Positions 30,166 through 39,240 are shown, counted from the first letter of the stretch. The stretch: 64,000 nt of DNA from Aquabacterium sp. CECT 9606 (GCF_918741295.1 NZ_CAKKNB010000003.1:496001-560000); one strand, 5' to 3'. Program-made: numbers and translations. Notes: generated from the letters alone by a model not told the origin.

Positions 30166-31215
30166 ATGAAATACCGCGAACTGGGCCGCACTGGCTTGAA
30201 AGTCAGCCTGATCGCTTTGGGCACGATGACCTGGGGCGAGCAGAACACCGAGGCCGAGGCCCACGAGCAGTTGGATGTGGCGCTGGATTCGGGCATCAAC
30301 CTGATCGACACCGCCGAGATGTACCCCGTGCCGCCCAAGCCCCAGACCCAGGGCTTGACCGAGCAATACATCGGCACCTGGCTGAAAAAGACTGGCCGCC
30401 GCAACGACATCGTGCTGGCCACCAAGGCCGCCGGCCCCTCGCACCAGGCCGCGCGCCCCTCGCACATCCGCGGCGGGCGCCTGAATTTCAACCGTCAAAA
30501 CCTGTTCGAAGCGGTGAATGACAGCCTGAAGCGCCTGCAGACCGAGCACATCGACCTGTACCAATTGCACTGGCCCGACCGCCCCACCAACATCTTTGGC
30601 CAGCGCAATTACGAACACATCAAAGATGTGGTGACCGTGCCGATCCTGGAGACGCTGGAGGCGCTGCAAGACCTGGTCAAGGCCGGCAAGATCCGCCACT
30701 TCGGCGTGTCCAATGAATCGCCCTGGGGGCTGGGCAAGTTCGTTCACCACGCCGAGACCCGCGATCTGCCGCGCGTGGCCAGCATCCAGAACGCCTACAG
30801 CCTGGTCAACCGCAGTTTCGAGACCGGCCTGTCGGAGATGTCATTGCGTGAAGACGTGGGCCTGCTGGCTTACTCGCCGCTGGCCTTTGGCGTGCTCAGC
30901 GGCAAGTACCTCAATGGCCAGCGCCCAGCCGGCGCCCGGTTGACTTTGTTCGACCGCTTCACGCGATACCACGGCGAGAACACCGGGCTGGCCACGCAGG
31001 CTTATGTGGATCTGTTCAGGCAGCACGGCATCGACCCCGCGCAAGGCGCCCTCGCCTTCGTGAACAGCCGCGACTTCGTCGCCAGCAACATCATTGGCGC
31101 GACCACCTTGGTGCAATTGCGCAGCAATATTGCCAGCGTGGATGTGACTTTGCCGCAGGCGGTGCTGGACGGCATCAACGCCATCCACGACCGCTACCCG
31201 AACCCGGCGCCTTGA
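30166..31215 (+). CDS. Aldo/keto reductase (Tas-like)
   Basis: A 349-residue NADP(H)-dependent oxidoreductase with a TIM barrel. Catalytic tetrad residues lie in DTAEMYPVP (Asp, Tyr), LATKAAGPS (Lys) and YQLHWPDRP (His). The insert YPVPPKPQTQGLTEQYIG is characteristic of the Tas/YajO-like group. It starts at MKYRELGRTGLKVS, the classical N-terminus; the seven extra upstream residues in frame are not needed. It is divergent from the TetR operon and may share its control. Confidence 0.92.
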   Translation: MKYRELGRTGLKVSLIALGTMTWGEQNTEAEAHEQLDVALDSGINLIDTAEMYPVPPKPQTQGLTEQYIGTWLKKTGRRNDIVLATKAAGPSHQAARPSHIRGGRLNFNRQNLFEAVNDSLKRLQTEHIDLYQLHWPDRPTNIFGQRNYEHIKDVVTVPILETLEALQDLVKAGKIRHFGVSNESPWGLGKFVHHAETRDLPRVASIQNAYSLVNRSFETGLSEMSLREDVGLLAYSPLAFGVLSGKYLNGQRPAGARLTLFDRFTRYHGENTGLATQAYVDLFRQHGIDPAQGALAFVNSRDFVASNIIGATTLVQLRSNIASVDVTLPQAVLDGINAIHDRYPNPAP

Positions 31216-31227
31216 ACAATCAATCAA

Positions 31228-31788
31228 TCAGGCTTGCGTGGGCCGATAGCTCCAGCGCGGGATCAACAGCAAAGCCGCGAACGAGGCCACCGCAATCACG
31301 ATGGTGATCCACACCATCACGGGGTTGTTGGCCATGCGTTCGGGGTAGATGCGAAGCATGGCACCAATGCCGATGGCATTGCCACTGGCCACCAGCACCG
31401 CCGCAGCGTAGTCGTGAAAGCGCCGTGCTCGGTTGGCGCCATGGGCCCACTTGGGGTCGGTGTTGTAGCTGGGCAGTTCACTGCCTTCATTGCCCAGGCG
31501 CTCCAGCGTGGACATGAAATGGCGCAGATTGGTGATGGCCCGCTCGGCCTTGTAGTTCAGAAAAGCCAGGCAGGTGGAGGCCACTGGAAAGCCCAGCACC
31601 AGCCATTCGATGGGCAACTCGTGCGAGCCCGCCCCCGGTTTGAGCGCCACCAGCGCCGCCAGCAGTCCAACCACCAGCGACACGTACAGCGACAAGGATT
31701 GCTGCCGCTGGCTGATGCGCGCATTGACCTCTTGCGAGGCTGCGATGAAGCGGTAGTTGGCGTCGACCAGGTGCTGTTTTTGGCTCAT
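31228..31788 (-). CDS. Four-helix inner-membrane protein of unknown function
   Basis: A 186-residue protein I do not recognise. After a 25-residue polar start there are two hydrophobic helices (LYVSLVVGLLAALVAL and LVLGFPVASTCLAFLNY), a charged cytoplasmic loop containing LRHFMSTLERLG and DPKWAHGANRARRFHDY, then two more helices (about 125-175). The start chosen is MSQKQHLV at 31788, since upstream codons lack coding character. It is convergent with the aldo/keto reductase. Confidence 0.65.
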   Translation of the reverse strand: MSQKQHLVDANYRFIAASQEVNARISQRQQSLSLYVSLVVGLLAALVALKPGAGSHELPIEWLVLGFPVASTCLAFLNYKAERAITNLRHFMSTLERLGNEGSELPSYNTDPKWAHGANRARRFHDYAAAVLVASGNAIGIGAMLRIYPERMANNPVMVWITIVIAVASFAALLLIPRWSYRPTQA

Positions 31789-32110
31789 TGCGCTGGATCT
31801 TAAGGCTTGATTGCCTCGGCCAGGCGTTCGGCGGCCCAGGGCGCGGATCAGCCGCATCCCGTCCTCGTGCCTGATGTCGTCGTGTTGCCGGGGCCAAGTC
31901 GGGCTTGGTCCACACAAAGCCTTGCTGAAACTGCAGCAAGCGCACTGCCTTTAAATGCTGGCTTTGCGGCATCGGCGACACGCAAATCACCAGCATTGAT
32001 CGATGTTTGCACGCAAGAGACGCCCTCTTCATCAGATATACGTGGAAATGAGCTAGAGCTTTGGCACAATCACGCTGCCCGCTTTCGGGTGCAACGGATA
32101 AAAGCGTCAC

Positions 32111-32488
32111 ATGAACAAAACCGAACTGATCCAGCATTTGGCCACCAAGCATGACCTGACCAAGGCCGATGCTGGTCGCGTCCTGGAAACCTTGCTGGAC
32201 GTGATTGTCTCCACCGTCAAGAAAGGCGACTCCTTGACGATCCCTGGATTCGGCTCCTTCAAGCAACACGCCCGCGCTGCCCGCAGCGGCGTCAACCCCA
32301 GCACTGGCGCCAAGATCAAGATCGCCGCCGCCAAGCTGCCCAAGTTCACGCCTGGCGCCACCTTCAAGGCCGCCGTCGACCCGAAGGCCGCCGCCCGCAA
32401 GGCTGCCAAGGCACCTGCCCCCAAGGCTGCTGCTAAAAAGGCCCCTGCCAAGAAGGCCGCTGCCGCCAAGAAAGCCAAGAAGGCTTGA
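32111..32488 (+). CDS. HU-family DNA-binding protein with Lys/Ala-rich tail
   Basis: A 125-residue nucleoid protein. Residues 1-90 are an HU/IHF fold (MNKTELIQHLATKH, GDSLTIPGFGSFKQHARAARSGVNP), with the DNA-intercalating arm before KLPKFTPGATFK. The last 35 residues are Ala/Lys/Pro repeats (PKAAAKKAPAKKAAAAKK), a histone H1-like extension found in many betaproteobacterial HU proteins. A GGCACAAT -10-like element lies about 40 bases upstream. The roughly 320 bases upstream of this gene hold no convincing coding frame. Confidence 0.9.
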   Translation: MNKTELIQHLATKHDLTKADAGRVLETLLDVIVSTVKKGDSLTIPGFGSFKQHARAARSGVNPSTGAKIKIAAAKLPKFTPGATFKAAVDPKAAARKAAKAPAPKAAAKKAPAKKAAAAKKAKKA

Positions 32489-32628
32489 TTGACCTGAGGT
32501 GCGGGGCTCAACGCGGGCCCTGCACTCTTGCACGCTTCCCAAGCATGCATATGCCAATCGCTTCGTTGTGAACACCTGGCCTGGGTGGATACCCTCAGTC
32601 CATCACACAGCAACAACGAAGCCGCCCC

Positions 32629-32847
32629 ATGACCATTTCCGCCATCAATGTCCGCAATCAGTTTCGCGGCAAAGTGCGAGCCATCATCGAAGGTCCAGTG
32701 GTTTCAGAAATCGAGGTCGAAACCCCTTCCGGCCTGATCGTCTCGTCAGTCATCACCACCCGGTCTGTCAGGCAACTCGGCCTGGTCGAAGGCTCCGATG
32801 TGATCGCCCTCGTCAAATCAACCGAGGTGTCGATCGCCACCCTGTGA
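32629..32847 (+). CDS. Small TOBE-domain (molybdate-binding, Mop-like) protein
   Basis: A 72-residue molbindin-like protein: one TOBE domain with ISAINVRNQFRGKVRAIIEG, PVVSEIEVETPSG, TTRSVRQLGLVEGSDVIALVKSTEV. Such mononuclear or oligomeric domains store or buffer molybdate. This fits an organism using a Mo-dependent nitrate reductase. The 3' end overlaps the convergent cysteine-rich gene by 30 bases. Confidence 0.88.
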   Translation: MTISAINVRNQFRGKVRAIIEGPVVSEIEVETPSGLIVSSVITTRSVRQLGLVEGSDVIALVKSTEVSIATL

Positions 32848-33042
32848 TGCAAGGCGCTCTGCCAATGCGGCACACCGCGCGCATATGCAGACCTGGCCAC
32901 GCTGATCCTCGGGCACCCGCGCCAACAGCGCCGCACTGAACGTGGCCTGGTGGCACCAGCACGAGCCCGCATCTGCTCCCGCCGCCACCGCGCAAGCGTT
33001 GGGGCCGCCGCAAAGGGGGCAATCGGTTTGGAGCAAAGTCAT
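32818..33042 (-). CDS. Cysteine-rich CWC family protein
   Basis: A 74-residue protein with four pairs of Cys in the order CPLCG, C, CWCH, CICARC, matching the cysteine-rich CWC family. The Cys pattern suggests a small zinc-binding module of unknown function. It is convergent with the TOBE gene. Confidence 0.72.
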   Translation of the reverse strand: MTLLQTDCPLCGGPNACAVAAGADAGSCWCHQATFSAALLARVPEDQRGQVCICARCAALAERLASQGGDRHLG

Positions 33043-33202
33043 GCATGCACTTTATCTGATGCCGGTCGCCGCGTATCTTTAAGCAACAGGTGTGTGAGAG
33101 TCGCGCGCTGCCGAGGGCCGCAGCGCCCACTTCGATGCATCAACTTACAGATCAAGCTGGGTCGACGTTATGGTCGCCACCTTGCTTTAATGGAGGTTGG
33201 AC

Positions 33203-33460
33203 ATGGAACAAATGATGCAAGCTTATGCAGGGCGCGATGCGGTGATCGTGCGCGTGCCAGTGGGCGGTCGTGGCGTGCGCGTGCTGGTGTCCAGAGAAGC
33301 CCTGGAAGAACGGTTCGCCGCAGGCCCCGCGCCACAAGACTGGGTGTATGCCTACCAGTCACACGCCGAAGTGATCGATGCAGTGGTGCGTGCCAAAGTG
33401 GCCAAGGCCAGCCCCGAACCGGTGGTCATCTCCAAGCATGATTTTCCGCTGGTGCAGTGA
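33203..33460 (+). CDS. Small protein of unknown function (85 aa)
   Basis: A clear Shine-Dalgarno GGAGG at 33192-33196 places the start at the ATG of 33203, giving MEQMMQAYAGRDAVIVRVPVG and 85 residues. It is mixed alpha/beta with no signal peptide, ending ISKHDFPLVQ. The family is not recognised with certainty; such proteins are DUF1488-like in size. It is convergent with a tiny membrane protein gene, separated by 3 bases. Confidence 0.65.
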   Translation: MEQMMQAYAGRDAVIVRVPVGGRGVRVLVSREALEERFAAGPAPQDWVYAYQSHAEVIDAVVRAKVAKASPEPVVISKHDFPLVQ

Positions 33461-33463
33461 GCG

Positions 33464-33577
33464 TCATTTCAAGTTCGTGATCGCCAACATGATGATCACG
33501 AACAAGGCGACACCCGCATCCACCCACCAATCGCCAAGCAGGCGATCCAGGACGGATTTCTCTGATTTGCGTCTCAT
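33464..33577 (-). CDS. Tiny one-helix membrane protein (RLLGDWWVD motif)
   Basis: A 37-residue peptide, MRRKSEKSVLDRLLGDWWVD followed by a hydrophobic helix (AGVALFVIIMLAIT). A second gene at 39271-39384 encodes a similar peptide with the same KS...RLLGDW core, which supports both being real although each is very short. The function is unknown. Confidence 0.6.
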   Translation of the reverse strand: MRRKSEKSVLDRLLGDWWVDAGVALFVIIMLAITNLK

Positions 33578-33712
33578 GGTGTGAACCCCTTTCACTCGCA
33601 TGGCATGACTCAGAATTGATGCATCAGCGCCATGGTGCTGGTGCTTCGCGGAAAGCGATTGTTCATCCGAACTGGGCCACTTGCAAACCACTTTCGACGC
33701 GAGAAGGGCCTT

Positions 33713-34978
33713 TCAAAAACCCATGCAATTGGCGTAGTAAGTGACCGTGCCAGGCCAGTCGGAAAACACCCCCTCGACACCCACTTTGCGGGCCAGTACA
33801 TCCAGTGCCTTGAGCATGTCGCTGTCCTTCTTGATGGCTTTGCCTTCGGGGTCGAACTGGTAGTAACTGCCCTGCCCAGCCGCACCTTTGGTCAGGTTCA
33901 CGCGCTCGAACGACCAGGTGATGATCCGGAAGCCCGCGGCCTTGATGTCAATCGCATAGCTTGAGGGCACGACCTCGTTGGCATCGTTCACGGCCAGCAG
34001 GGCCCACATGGGTGGCGCGATGATCTGGACGCCCGCTTTTTTCAGCTCGCGCAAACGTTCCTTGCTCATGCGCTCGATCTTGAGCGAAGGCTCGATCGGG
34101 TCCAGGTAAACCGCTTGCTTGCCAAACGCCGGCTCCTGCTTGATCCAGTACAGCACGTCGTTGATGTTGAAGGACTGCGCGTACACCTTGCGAGGATCAA
34201 CACCCGCGTCCTTGTAGGTGTCGATCAGTTTTTGAGCGTACTGTGCCTGGCCGCCAAAGATCGACTGGATGCGAGCAGCATCGCCGTCCTTCAACTCAGG
34301 CGTTTGTGACACGCCCCATTGCTTGACCAAGGCGATGTGCTCTTTCAAAGTCACGACATTGCCAGCTGGGCGGCCGGTGTACAGATCAGTGCGCCAATTG
34401 GCCGTGCCCCCCAGGTAGCCAGCAGCCGTGGTGGCGGCCGGATTGCTGGCGTCCATCTTGGCCCTCAAGGATCTGAACTCGCTCAAACTGATGTCGCTGG
34501 TGCAACACTTGGGGGCCGGGCCACCGGGTGTCCAAGGCACCGTGCACGAGGCATTCAAGGGGGTGTTCACGATGTTGGTGGTGGTGTGCAGATCGCACTC
34601 CGAATGGCGGCACACCAGTTCGCCATCCTTGGTGAAGCTCACATCGCATTCGATGATGCCCGCGCCCATCCGGTTCGCGGCCTCGTAAGACTCGCGCGAG
34701 TGCTCAGGAAACTCCAGCGGGGCACCACGGTGGCTGATCGAGAACTGGCTGCGGTAGAACGGCCCGGTCTCGCATTGCTGCAATCGGCTTTTGAGCTTGC
34801 CATCGTCCAGACCATCCACCAGGTAGAAGGGGCGCACGCCCACCTGCACGTTGGTTTTCTCGCCATGGCGATGAGGCCTGTCATCGTCAGGCCGGTCGCC
34901 GGCCCAGGCCGCGCCGCTGGCCCATGCCGACGCTGCCAGGATCGTTGCGCAGATCAAACGTTGGAGCTTGGCGTTCAT
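33713..34978 (-). CDS. Secreted glycerophosphodiester phosphodiesterase family protein
   Basis: A 421-residue protein with a signal peptide (ICATILAASAWASGAAWA) and a TIM-barrel GDPD domain: SISHRGAPLEFPEHS, IIECDVSFTKDGELVCRHSECDL (metal-binding Glu, Asp and catalytic His), YAQSFNINDVLYW, and GVEGVFSDWPGTV near the end. An extra Cys-containing insert (ASCTVPWT, KCCTS) is typical of the larger secreted members. It probably cleaves glycerophosphodiesters for phosphate or glycerol. The start chosen is MNAKLQRL because it precedes the signal peptide. Confidence 0.87.
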   Translation of the reverse strand: MNAKLQRLICATILAASAWASGAAWAGDRPDDDRPHRHGEKTNVQVGVRPFYLVDGLDDGKLKSRLQQCETGPFYRSQFSISHRGAPLEFPEHSRESYEAANRMGAGIIECDVSFTKDGELVCRHSECDLHTTTNIVNTPLNASCTVPWTPGGPAPKCCTSDISLSEFRSLRAKMDASNPAATTAAGYLGGTANWRTDLYTGRPAGNVVTLKEHIALVKQWGVSQTPELKDGDAARIQSIFGGQAQYAQKLIDTYKDAGVDPRKVYAQSFNINDVLYWIKQEPAFGKQAVYLDPIEPSLKIERMSKERLRELKKAGVQIIAPPMWALLAVNDANEVVPSSYAIDIKAAGFRIITWSFERVNLTKGAAGQGSYYQFDPEGKAIKKDSDMLKALDVLARKVGVEGVFSDWPGTVTYYANCMGF

Positions 34979-35082
34979 GGTGGCTTGTCCTGATTTGATG
35001 GTTGGTGATGCCAGCGAATTCTTGACGCGGCTGCCCGACAACCATGTGACAGGGCCTGATCATTTCGGCGCCAAATTCACGG

Positions 35083-35110
35083 TTGACACAGCCCTGATTT
35101 ATTGTATAAA
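35083..35110 (+). promoter_or_regulatory. Strong sigma-70 promoter of the histone-like gene
   Basis: TTGACA at 35083-35088 and TATAAA at 35105-35110 are separated by 16 bases. The ATG of the following gene is 30 bases downstream. This is one of the closest matches to consensus in the window. Confidence 0.75.
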
Positions 35111-35140
35111 TCGTTTATATCAATTCATCAAACTGTCATC

Positions 35141-35581
35141 ATGAGCAATACCGATACCGAGAACGTCAAAACCAAGCCTGAAGCCAAGGCAGCCAAGCCT
35201 GCCGCAGCACCCGCCAAAAAAGTGGCTACCAAGAAGCCCCCGAAGGCGAAGGCTGCTGCCCCGGCCCCTGCTGCCAAGAAAGCCGCACCGCGCGCCGCTA
35301 CCGCCAAGCCCACCGTGGTGGCCACCACACCCGTCAAGATCAACAGCCCGGCCAAGGTCAAGCAAAAGCTGGTGCGCGACAGCTTCACCATGCCCCGTGC
35401 CGACTTCAGCCTGATCAACTCGCTCAAGGAGCGTGCCCTGACCTTTCGCCGCCCCACCAAGAAAAGCGAGTTGTTGCGCGCCGGGCTTCACGCCTTGTCA
35501 TCACTGCCTGACGCCAAACTGAAGCTGGTGCTGGAAGGCCTGGTTCCGCTGAAAACCGGCCGACCCAAGAAGGGCGAATGA
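35141..35581 (+). CDS. Ala/Lys/Pro-rich DNA-binding-like protein with conserved C-terminal domain
   Basis: A 146-residue protein. The first 70 residues are an H1-like low-complexity tail (KPEAKAAKPAAAPAKKVATKK...). The last 75 are ordered: VKQKLVRDSFTMPRADFSLINSLKERALTF, KKSELLRAGLHALSSL, GRPKKGE. The C-terminal part resembles a ribbon-helix-helix-like DNA-binding unit. The strong promoter upstream suggests abundant expression, in keeping with a nucleoid-associated protein. The family is known in betaproteobacteria as hypothetical. Confidence 0.75.
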   Translation: MSNTDTENVKTKPEAKAAKPAAAPAKKVATKKPPKAKAAAPAPAAKKAAPRAATAKPTVVATTPVKINSPAKVKQKLVRDSFTMPRADFSLINSLKERALTFRRPTKKSELLRAGLHALSSLPDAKLKLVLEGLVPLKTGRPKKGE

Positions 35582-35616
35582 GCCATTCGGCTCATGCCTG
35601 AACCTGCGCCAACACC

Positions 35617-36702
35617 ATGGCCAAGCTCTTTCGCCTCGACAAACGCAGCTTTGTTCCGTCTCAAACGCCCCAGCGTTTGACGGGCCATGACGCGCCCGAG
35701 GCCCTGATCGAGCTGAGCGATCTTCAGCGCATCCTCGACGAAGCCGGCTCACAGGTCGAGGTCACACAGTTGTGCGAGGTGCAAGCCGGCCCCCACCGTT
35801 TTCCGGTGCAGGCCATCGCTTTGGGCAACCCCAGCAAGCAAGTTCCTGCGGTGGGCTTCTTCGGTGGGGTGCATGGCCTGGAGCGCATTGGTTCGCGCGT
35901 GGTCATGGCTTACCTGCGCAGCCTGGTCATGCGCTTGAAATGGGACCACCAACTGCACCGCCAGCTGGAATCCATCCGCCTGGTGTTCATGCCCATCGTC
36001 AACCCGGGCGGCTTGTGGGCCGGCACGCGCGCCAACCCCCATGGCGTCGACCTCATGCGCAACGCGCCCGTGAACGCCAGCGAGGCCGTGCCCTTCATGC
36101 TCGGTGGGCAGCGGCTCAGCCCCGCCCTGCCCTGGTACCGAGGGCCCGCTGGCAAACCCATGGAGCTGGAAAGCGAAGCACTCTGCCGGGTCGTCGAGCA
36201 AGAGCTGCTCAGCCGCCGATTCAGCATGTCCATCGATTGCCATTCCGGCTTTGGCATGGCTGACCGCATCTGGTTTCCACATGCCCACACCACCCGGCCC
36301 ATCAGGCACCTTCCGGAGATGCTGGCACTCAGCCAGATCTTCGACCAGGCCTACCCTCATCACCGCTACGTGTTCGAGCCGCAAAGCCGGCAGTACCTCA
36401 CCCACGGTGATCTCTGGGACCATCTGTACCTGCGAGCTTGCGCCCAAGAAGATAGAACCCTATTGCCTCTGACCTTGGAGATGGGCTCCTGGCTCTGGAT
36501 CAAGAAAAATCCACGGCAGATCTTTTCCAAACAAGGCATCTTCAACCCCATGGCCGAGCACCGGCAGCAGCGCGTGTTGCGCCGCCACATGGCCTGGCTG
36601 GACTTCATCACCCACGCTGCGGCCAGCCACGCCAGCTGGGTGCCCGAAGGCCCAGCCCGGCACGCCCACCGTCAAGCCGCCCACGAACGCTGGTACGGAT
36701 GA
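35617..36702 (+). CDS. M14-family zinc carboxypeptidase-like / succinylglutamate desuccinylase-like enzyme
   Basis: A 361-residue protein with the zinc-binding HGLE (HxxE) in GGVHGLERIGSRV, a second ligand in SIDCHSGFGMADRIWFPHA, and VNPGGLWAGTRANPHGVDLMRN. It is most like uncharacterised M14 peptidases acting on small substrates. It overlaps the following alpha/beta hydrolase gene by 4 bases, so both are translated together. Confidence 0.82.
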   Translation: MAKLFRLDKRSFVPSQTPQRLTGHDAPEALIELSDLQRILDEAGSQVEVTQLCEVQAGPHRFPVQAIALGNPSKQVPAVGFFGGVHGLERIGSRVVMAYLRSLVMRLKWDHQLHRQLESIRLVFMPIVNPGGLWAGTRANPHGVDLMRNAPVNASEAVPFMLGGQRLSPALPWYRGPAGKPMELESEALCRVVEQELLSRRFSMSIDCHSGFGMADRIWFPHAHTTRPIRHLPEMLALSQIFDQAYPHHRYVFEPQSRQYLTHGDLWDHLYLRACAQEDRTLLPLTLEMGSWLWIKKNPRQIFSKQGIFNPMAEHRQQRVLRRHMAWLDFITHAAASHASWVPEGPARHAHRQAAHERWYG

Positions 36703-37481
36703 CTGGCCCAACCCACGTGCCCGAAACCTGGATCTTGCTGCGCGGACTGACCCGCGAACAAAGGCACTGGGGTGACTTTCCTGGTTTACTGGCCGCCGAG
36801 CTGCCAGGCGCCCGCATCGTGCCGCTGGACTTGGCGGGTAACGGCCGCTTGTGCGCGCTGCCCAGCCCAGCCACCGTGCCCGACATGGCTGAGCAATGTC
36901 GAGCCGAACTTGCTCGCCAAGGCATTGCGCCGCCATACCACGTGCTGGCCATGTCGCTGGGCGCCATGGTGACCACAGCCTGGGCGCTGGCCCATCCGCA
37001 CGAAATACAAGGCTGCGTGCTCATCAACACCAGCATGCGCCCTTTCAGCCCGTTCTACCGGCGCCTGCGGCCTCGCAATTACCCATTGATGCTCAAGCTG
37101 GCTTTGCTCGGCGGCATGGCCAGGCAATGGGAAGAAGCCATCATGGCCATCACCACGCACCACCCACCCCAGCGCGAGCAACGTTTGCGGGACTGGATCG
37201 CCTACCGCGACGAGTGCCCCGTCTCGCGCGCCAATGCACTGCGCCAGCTGTGGGCTGCCGCACGCTACACCGCGCCCATGGAAGGGCCCTCAGTCCGCAC
37301 CTTGATCTTGAGCAGTACGCAGGATGGCCTGGTCGCGCCCCAATGCTCACGGCAACTGGCCGCCTGCTGGAACACCGACTTCGCCGATCACCCCAGCGCG
37401 GGCCACGACCTGCCGCTGGACGATGGCCTCTGGGTGGCCTCGCAGGTCAAGAAATGGCACGACGCCGGGTCAAGTCACTGA
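36699..37481 (+). CDS. Alpha/beta-fold hydrolase
   Basis: A 260-residue cytosolic hydrolase. The nucleophile elbow is LAMSLGAMVTTAWA (SxG, with Ser near 86), and the catalytic Asp lies in STQDGLVAP and His in SAGHDLPLDDG. The substrate is unknown. It is coupled to the M14 peptidase upstream, and its 3' end overlaps the convergent ferredoxin gene by 12 bases. Confidence 0.83.
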   Translation: MTGPTHVPETWILLRGLTREQRHWGDFPGLLAAELPGARIVPLDLAGNGRLCALPSPATVPDMAEQCRAELARQGIAPPYHVLAMSLGAMVTTAWALAHPHEIQGCVLINTSMRPFSPFYRRLRPRNYPLMLKLALLGGMARQWEEAIMAITTHHPPQREQRLRDWIAYRDECPVSRANALRQLWAAARYTAPMEGPSVRTLILSSTQDGLVAPQCSRQLAACWNTDFADHPSAGHDLPLDDGLWVASQVKKWHDAGSSH

Positions 37482-37793
37482 AGAAACGTCCAGGCGTTTG
37501 GCGCCAGGCACCTCGATCACCACATCAGACAAGGGATAGGCCACGCATGGCAGGATGTAGCCGTCGCGCTTTTCTTCCTCGCTCAAGCCGGGCCACTCGA
37601 TGCGGTACGCCACTTGGCCGTTGACCAAGCGGCAAAGGCAAGTCCGGCAGGTACCGTTGCGACAGGAGCGCGGCAACTCAATGCTGGCGGCCAACGCGCT
37701 CGCCAGCAAAGTTTGGTCGGCCGACACCGGCAGGTGCATGCCCATGGGCTCAATGATCAACTCATGCAGGCCTGCACCACTGACTTCGCTCAT
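37470..37793 (-). CDS. [2Fe-2S] plant-type ferredoxin
   Basis: A 107-residue electron carrier. The cluster loop is CRNGTCRTC with the fourth Cys in LPCVAYP, the plant-type C-x4-C-x2-C...C arrangement. The start MSEVSGAG at 37793 removes an upstream stretch without coding character. It is probably a free-standing electron donor to an oxygenase or reductase; no partner is adjacent. Confidence 0.87.
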   Translation of the reverse strand: MSEVSGAGLHELIIEPMGMHLPVSADQTLLASALAASIELPRSCRNGTCRTCLCRLVNGQVAYRIEWPGLSEEEKRDGYILPCVAYPLSDVVIEVPGAKRLDVSSVT

Positions 37794-37856
37794 CCATCGC
37801 TCCAAACACGGGCACGCCGTTTGCCAGCCGAAGCAGGTAATGCCCTGGAAACCAAC

Positions 37857-39032
37857 GTGAACGATACCCTGCAATCCACCTCTTCCCCAAGCACCACGGC
37901 GTATGAACCCGTGTCTTCCCGGGCCTACCGTTGTCGCTGTGGGCGTCCCGTGTTCTTTCGCAACTCCGTGTGCCTGGCCTGCAAAACACCCTTGGGCTAC
38001 GAGCCCACCCAGGCGCGCGTCATCCCCCTGGACCCTGCCGAGGAAGCCAACGTCTTCGTGCGAGCAAGCCCGCTCCAAGGCCAAGATCAGGATCTGGACC
38101 AGAACCAAGGCGAAAAATACGTCCGCTGCGCCAACTTCGCCAGCGCGGCCGAGTGCAACTGGCTGCTCCCCCAGTCACAGGCCGCCCAGGGCGTCACCCT
38201 GTGCCAGGCCTGCCGCCTGAACCGCACCATTCCCGACTTGTCCGACCCTGAGAACCAGGAGCTGTGGCGCCGTACCGAGACGGCCAAAAGGCGGCTGGTG
38301 TCTCAACTGATCGCCTTGAAGCTGCCCGTGGCCTCCAAGGTTGGAGAGGATCCTGAACGCGGTCTGGCCTACGACTTCCTGCGCTCACAGCCCACCGAAC
38401 CCAGGGTGATGACTGGCCACGACAGCGGACTGATCACCATCAACCTGGAAGAAGCCGACGATCCCACGCGCGAGCGAACACGAAAAAGCATGGGCGAACC
38501 CTACCGAACGCTGCTCGGTCACTTCCGCCATGAGGTCGGTCACTATTACTGGGATCGCCTGGTGGACCACACTGATTGGCTCGAACCCTACCGAGCCCTC
38601 TTTGGCGATGAACGCCAGGACTACGACGAAGCCGTCAAAGTTCATTATCAAACAGGCGCCCCGCTGGACTGGGGCGTGCATTTCGTCAGCGCCTACGCCT
38701 CTGCCCACCCTTGGGAAGATTGGGCCGAAACCTGGGCCCATTACCTGCACATGGTGGACACCGCCGACACCGCCGCCAGCTTTGGCATTGACCTCACGCG
38801 AATCGGCCTGGAAACCGAACCCTTTGACACCGAAGTGCTTTGGAACAAGGACACAGGTGCTGAAGGAGACGCTTTCCTGGCCCTGGTGAACGATTGGGTG
38901 GGCCTAACGGCCGTGATGAACGAGATGTCGCGCAGCATGGGGCAGCCCGACTTCTACCCCTTCGTACTGTCGCGTGAGGTGGTCACCAAGCTGCACTTCA
39001 TCCACTGCGTGATTCACGCTGGCTGGCAGTAG
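37857..39032 (+). CDS. Putative zinc-binding metallopeptidase
   Basis: A 391-residue protein with an N-terminal zinc ribbon (YRCRCGRPVFFRNSVCLAC) and a second Cys group (RCANFASAAECNWL...CQACRLN). The metallopeptidase motif is LLGHFRHEVGHYYWDRL (HExxH-type variant RHEVGH), with a downstream Glu/Asp in FGDERQDYDEAV and WEDWAETWAHYLHM. It begins at a GTG (37857). The family is widespread in proteobacteria and its substrate is unknown. Confidence 0.83.
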   Translation: MNDTLQSTSSPSTTAYEPVSSRAYRCRCGRPVFFRNSVCLACKTPLGYEPTQARVIPLDPAEEANVFVRASPLQGQDQDLDQNQGEKYVRCANFASAAECNWLLPQSQAAQGVTLCQACRLNRTIPDLSDPENQELWRRTETAKRRLVSQLIALKLPVASKVGEDPERGLAYDFLRSQPTEPRVMTGHDSGLITINLEEADDPTRERTRKSMGEPYRTLLGHFRHEVGHYYWDRLVDHTDWLEPYRALFGDERQDYDEAVKVHYQTGAPLDWGVHFVSAYASAHPWEDWAETWAHYLHMVDTADTAASFGIDLTRIGLETEPFDTEVLWNKDTGAEGDAFLALVNDWVGLTAVMNEMSRSMGQPDFYPFVLSREVVTKLHFIHCVIHAGWQ

Positions 39033-39039
39033 GCTGCGT

Positions 39040-39240
39040 CTACCCGTTGGGTGCGCCTTGCTGCTCGCCCCATGTGCCCACCTCAATCTCAGCCCACTCT
39101 TCGGGTGGGACATGGCCGCGCACGTCTTGCCACAACTCCACCGCCACCAAGGTGGCCAAGCTGGGGCGCAACTGGGGGCGCAGCTCAGCAATGCGCTGCG
39201 CGCAACGCTGGATCCAGGTGGTTTTGGGATGCGCATTCAT
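39040..39240 (-). CDS. Small protein under a LexA box, copy 1 (66 aa)
   Basis: MNAHPKTTWIQRCAQRIAEL, then LRPSLATLVAVELWQDV and PPEEWAEIEV. It is paralogous to residues 1-60 of the gene at 39912-40235 (WIEQCAKRLMELQPVLRP). It is probably helical and cytosolic. The start codon abuts a perfect LexA operator, and the -10 TATAAA lies 8 bases from the ATG, implying a leaderless SOS-induced mRNA. The function is unknown. Confidence 0.7.
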   Translation of the reverse strand: MNAHPKTTWIQRCAQRIAELRPQLRPSLATLVAVELWQDVRGHVPPEEWAEIEVGTWGEQQGAPNG

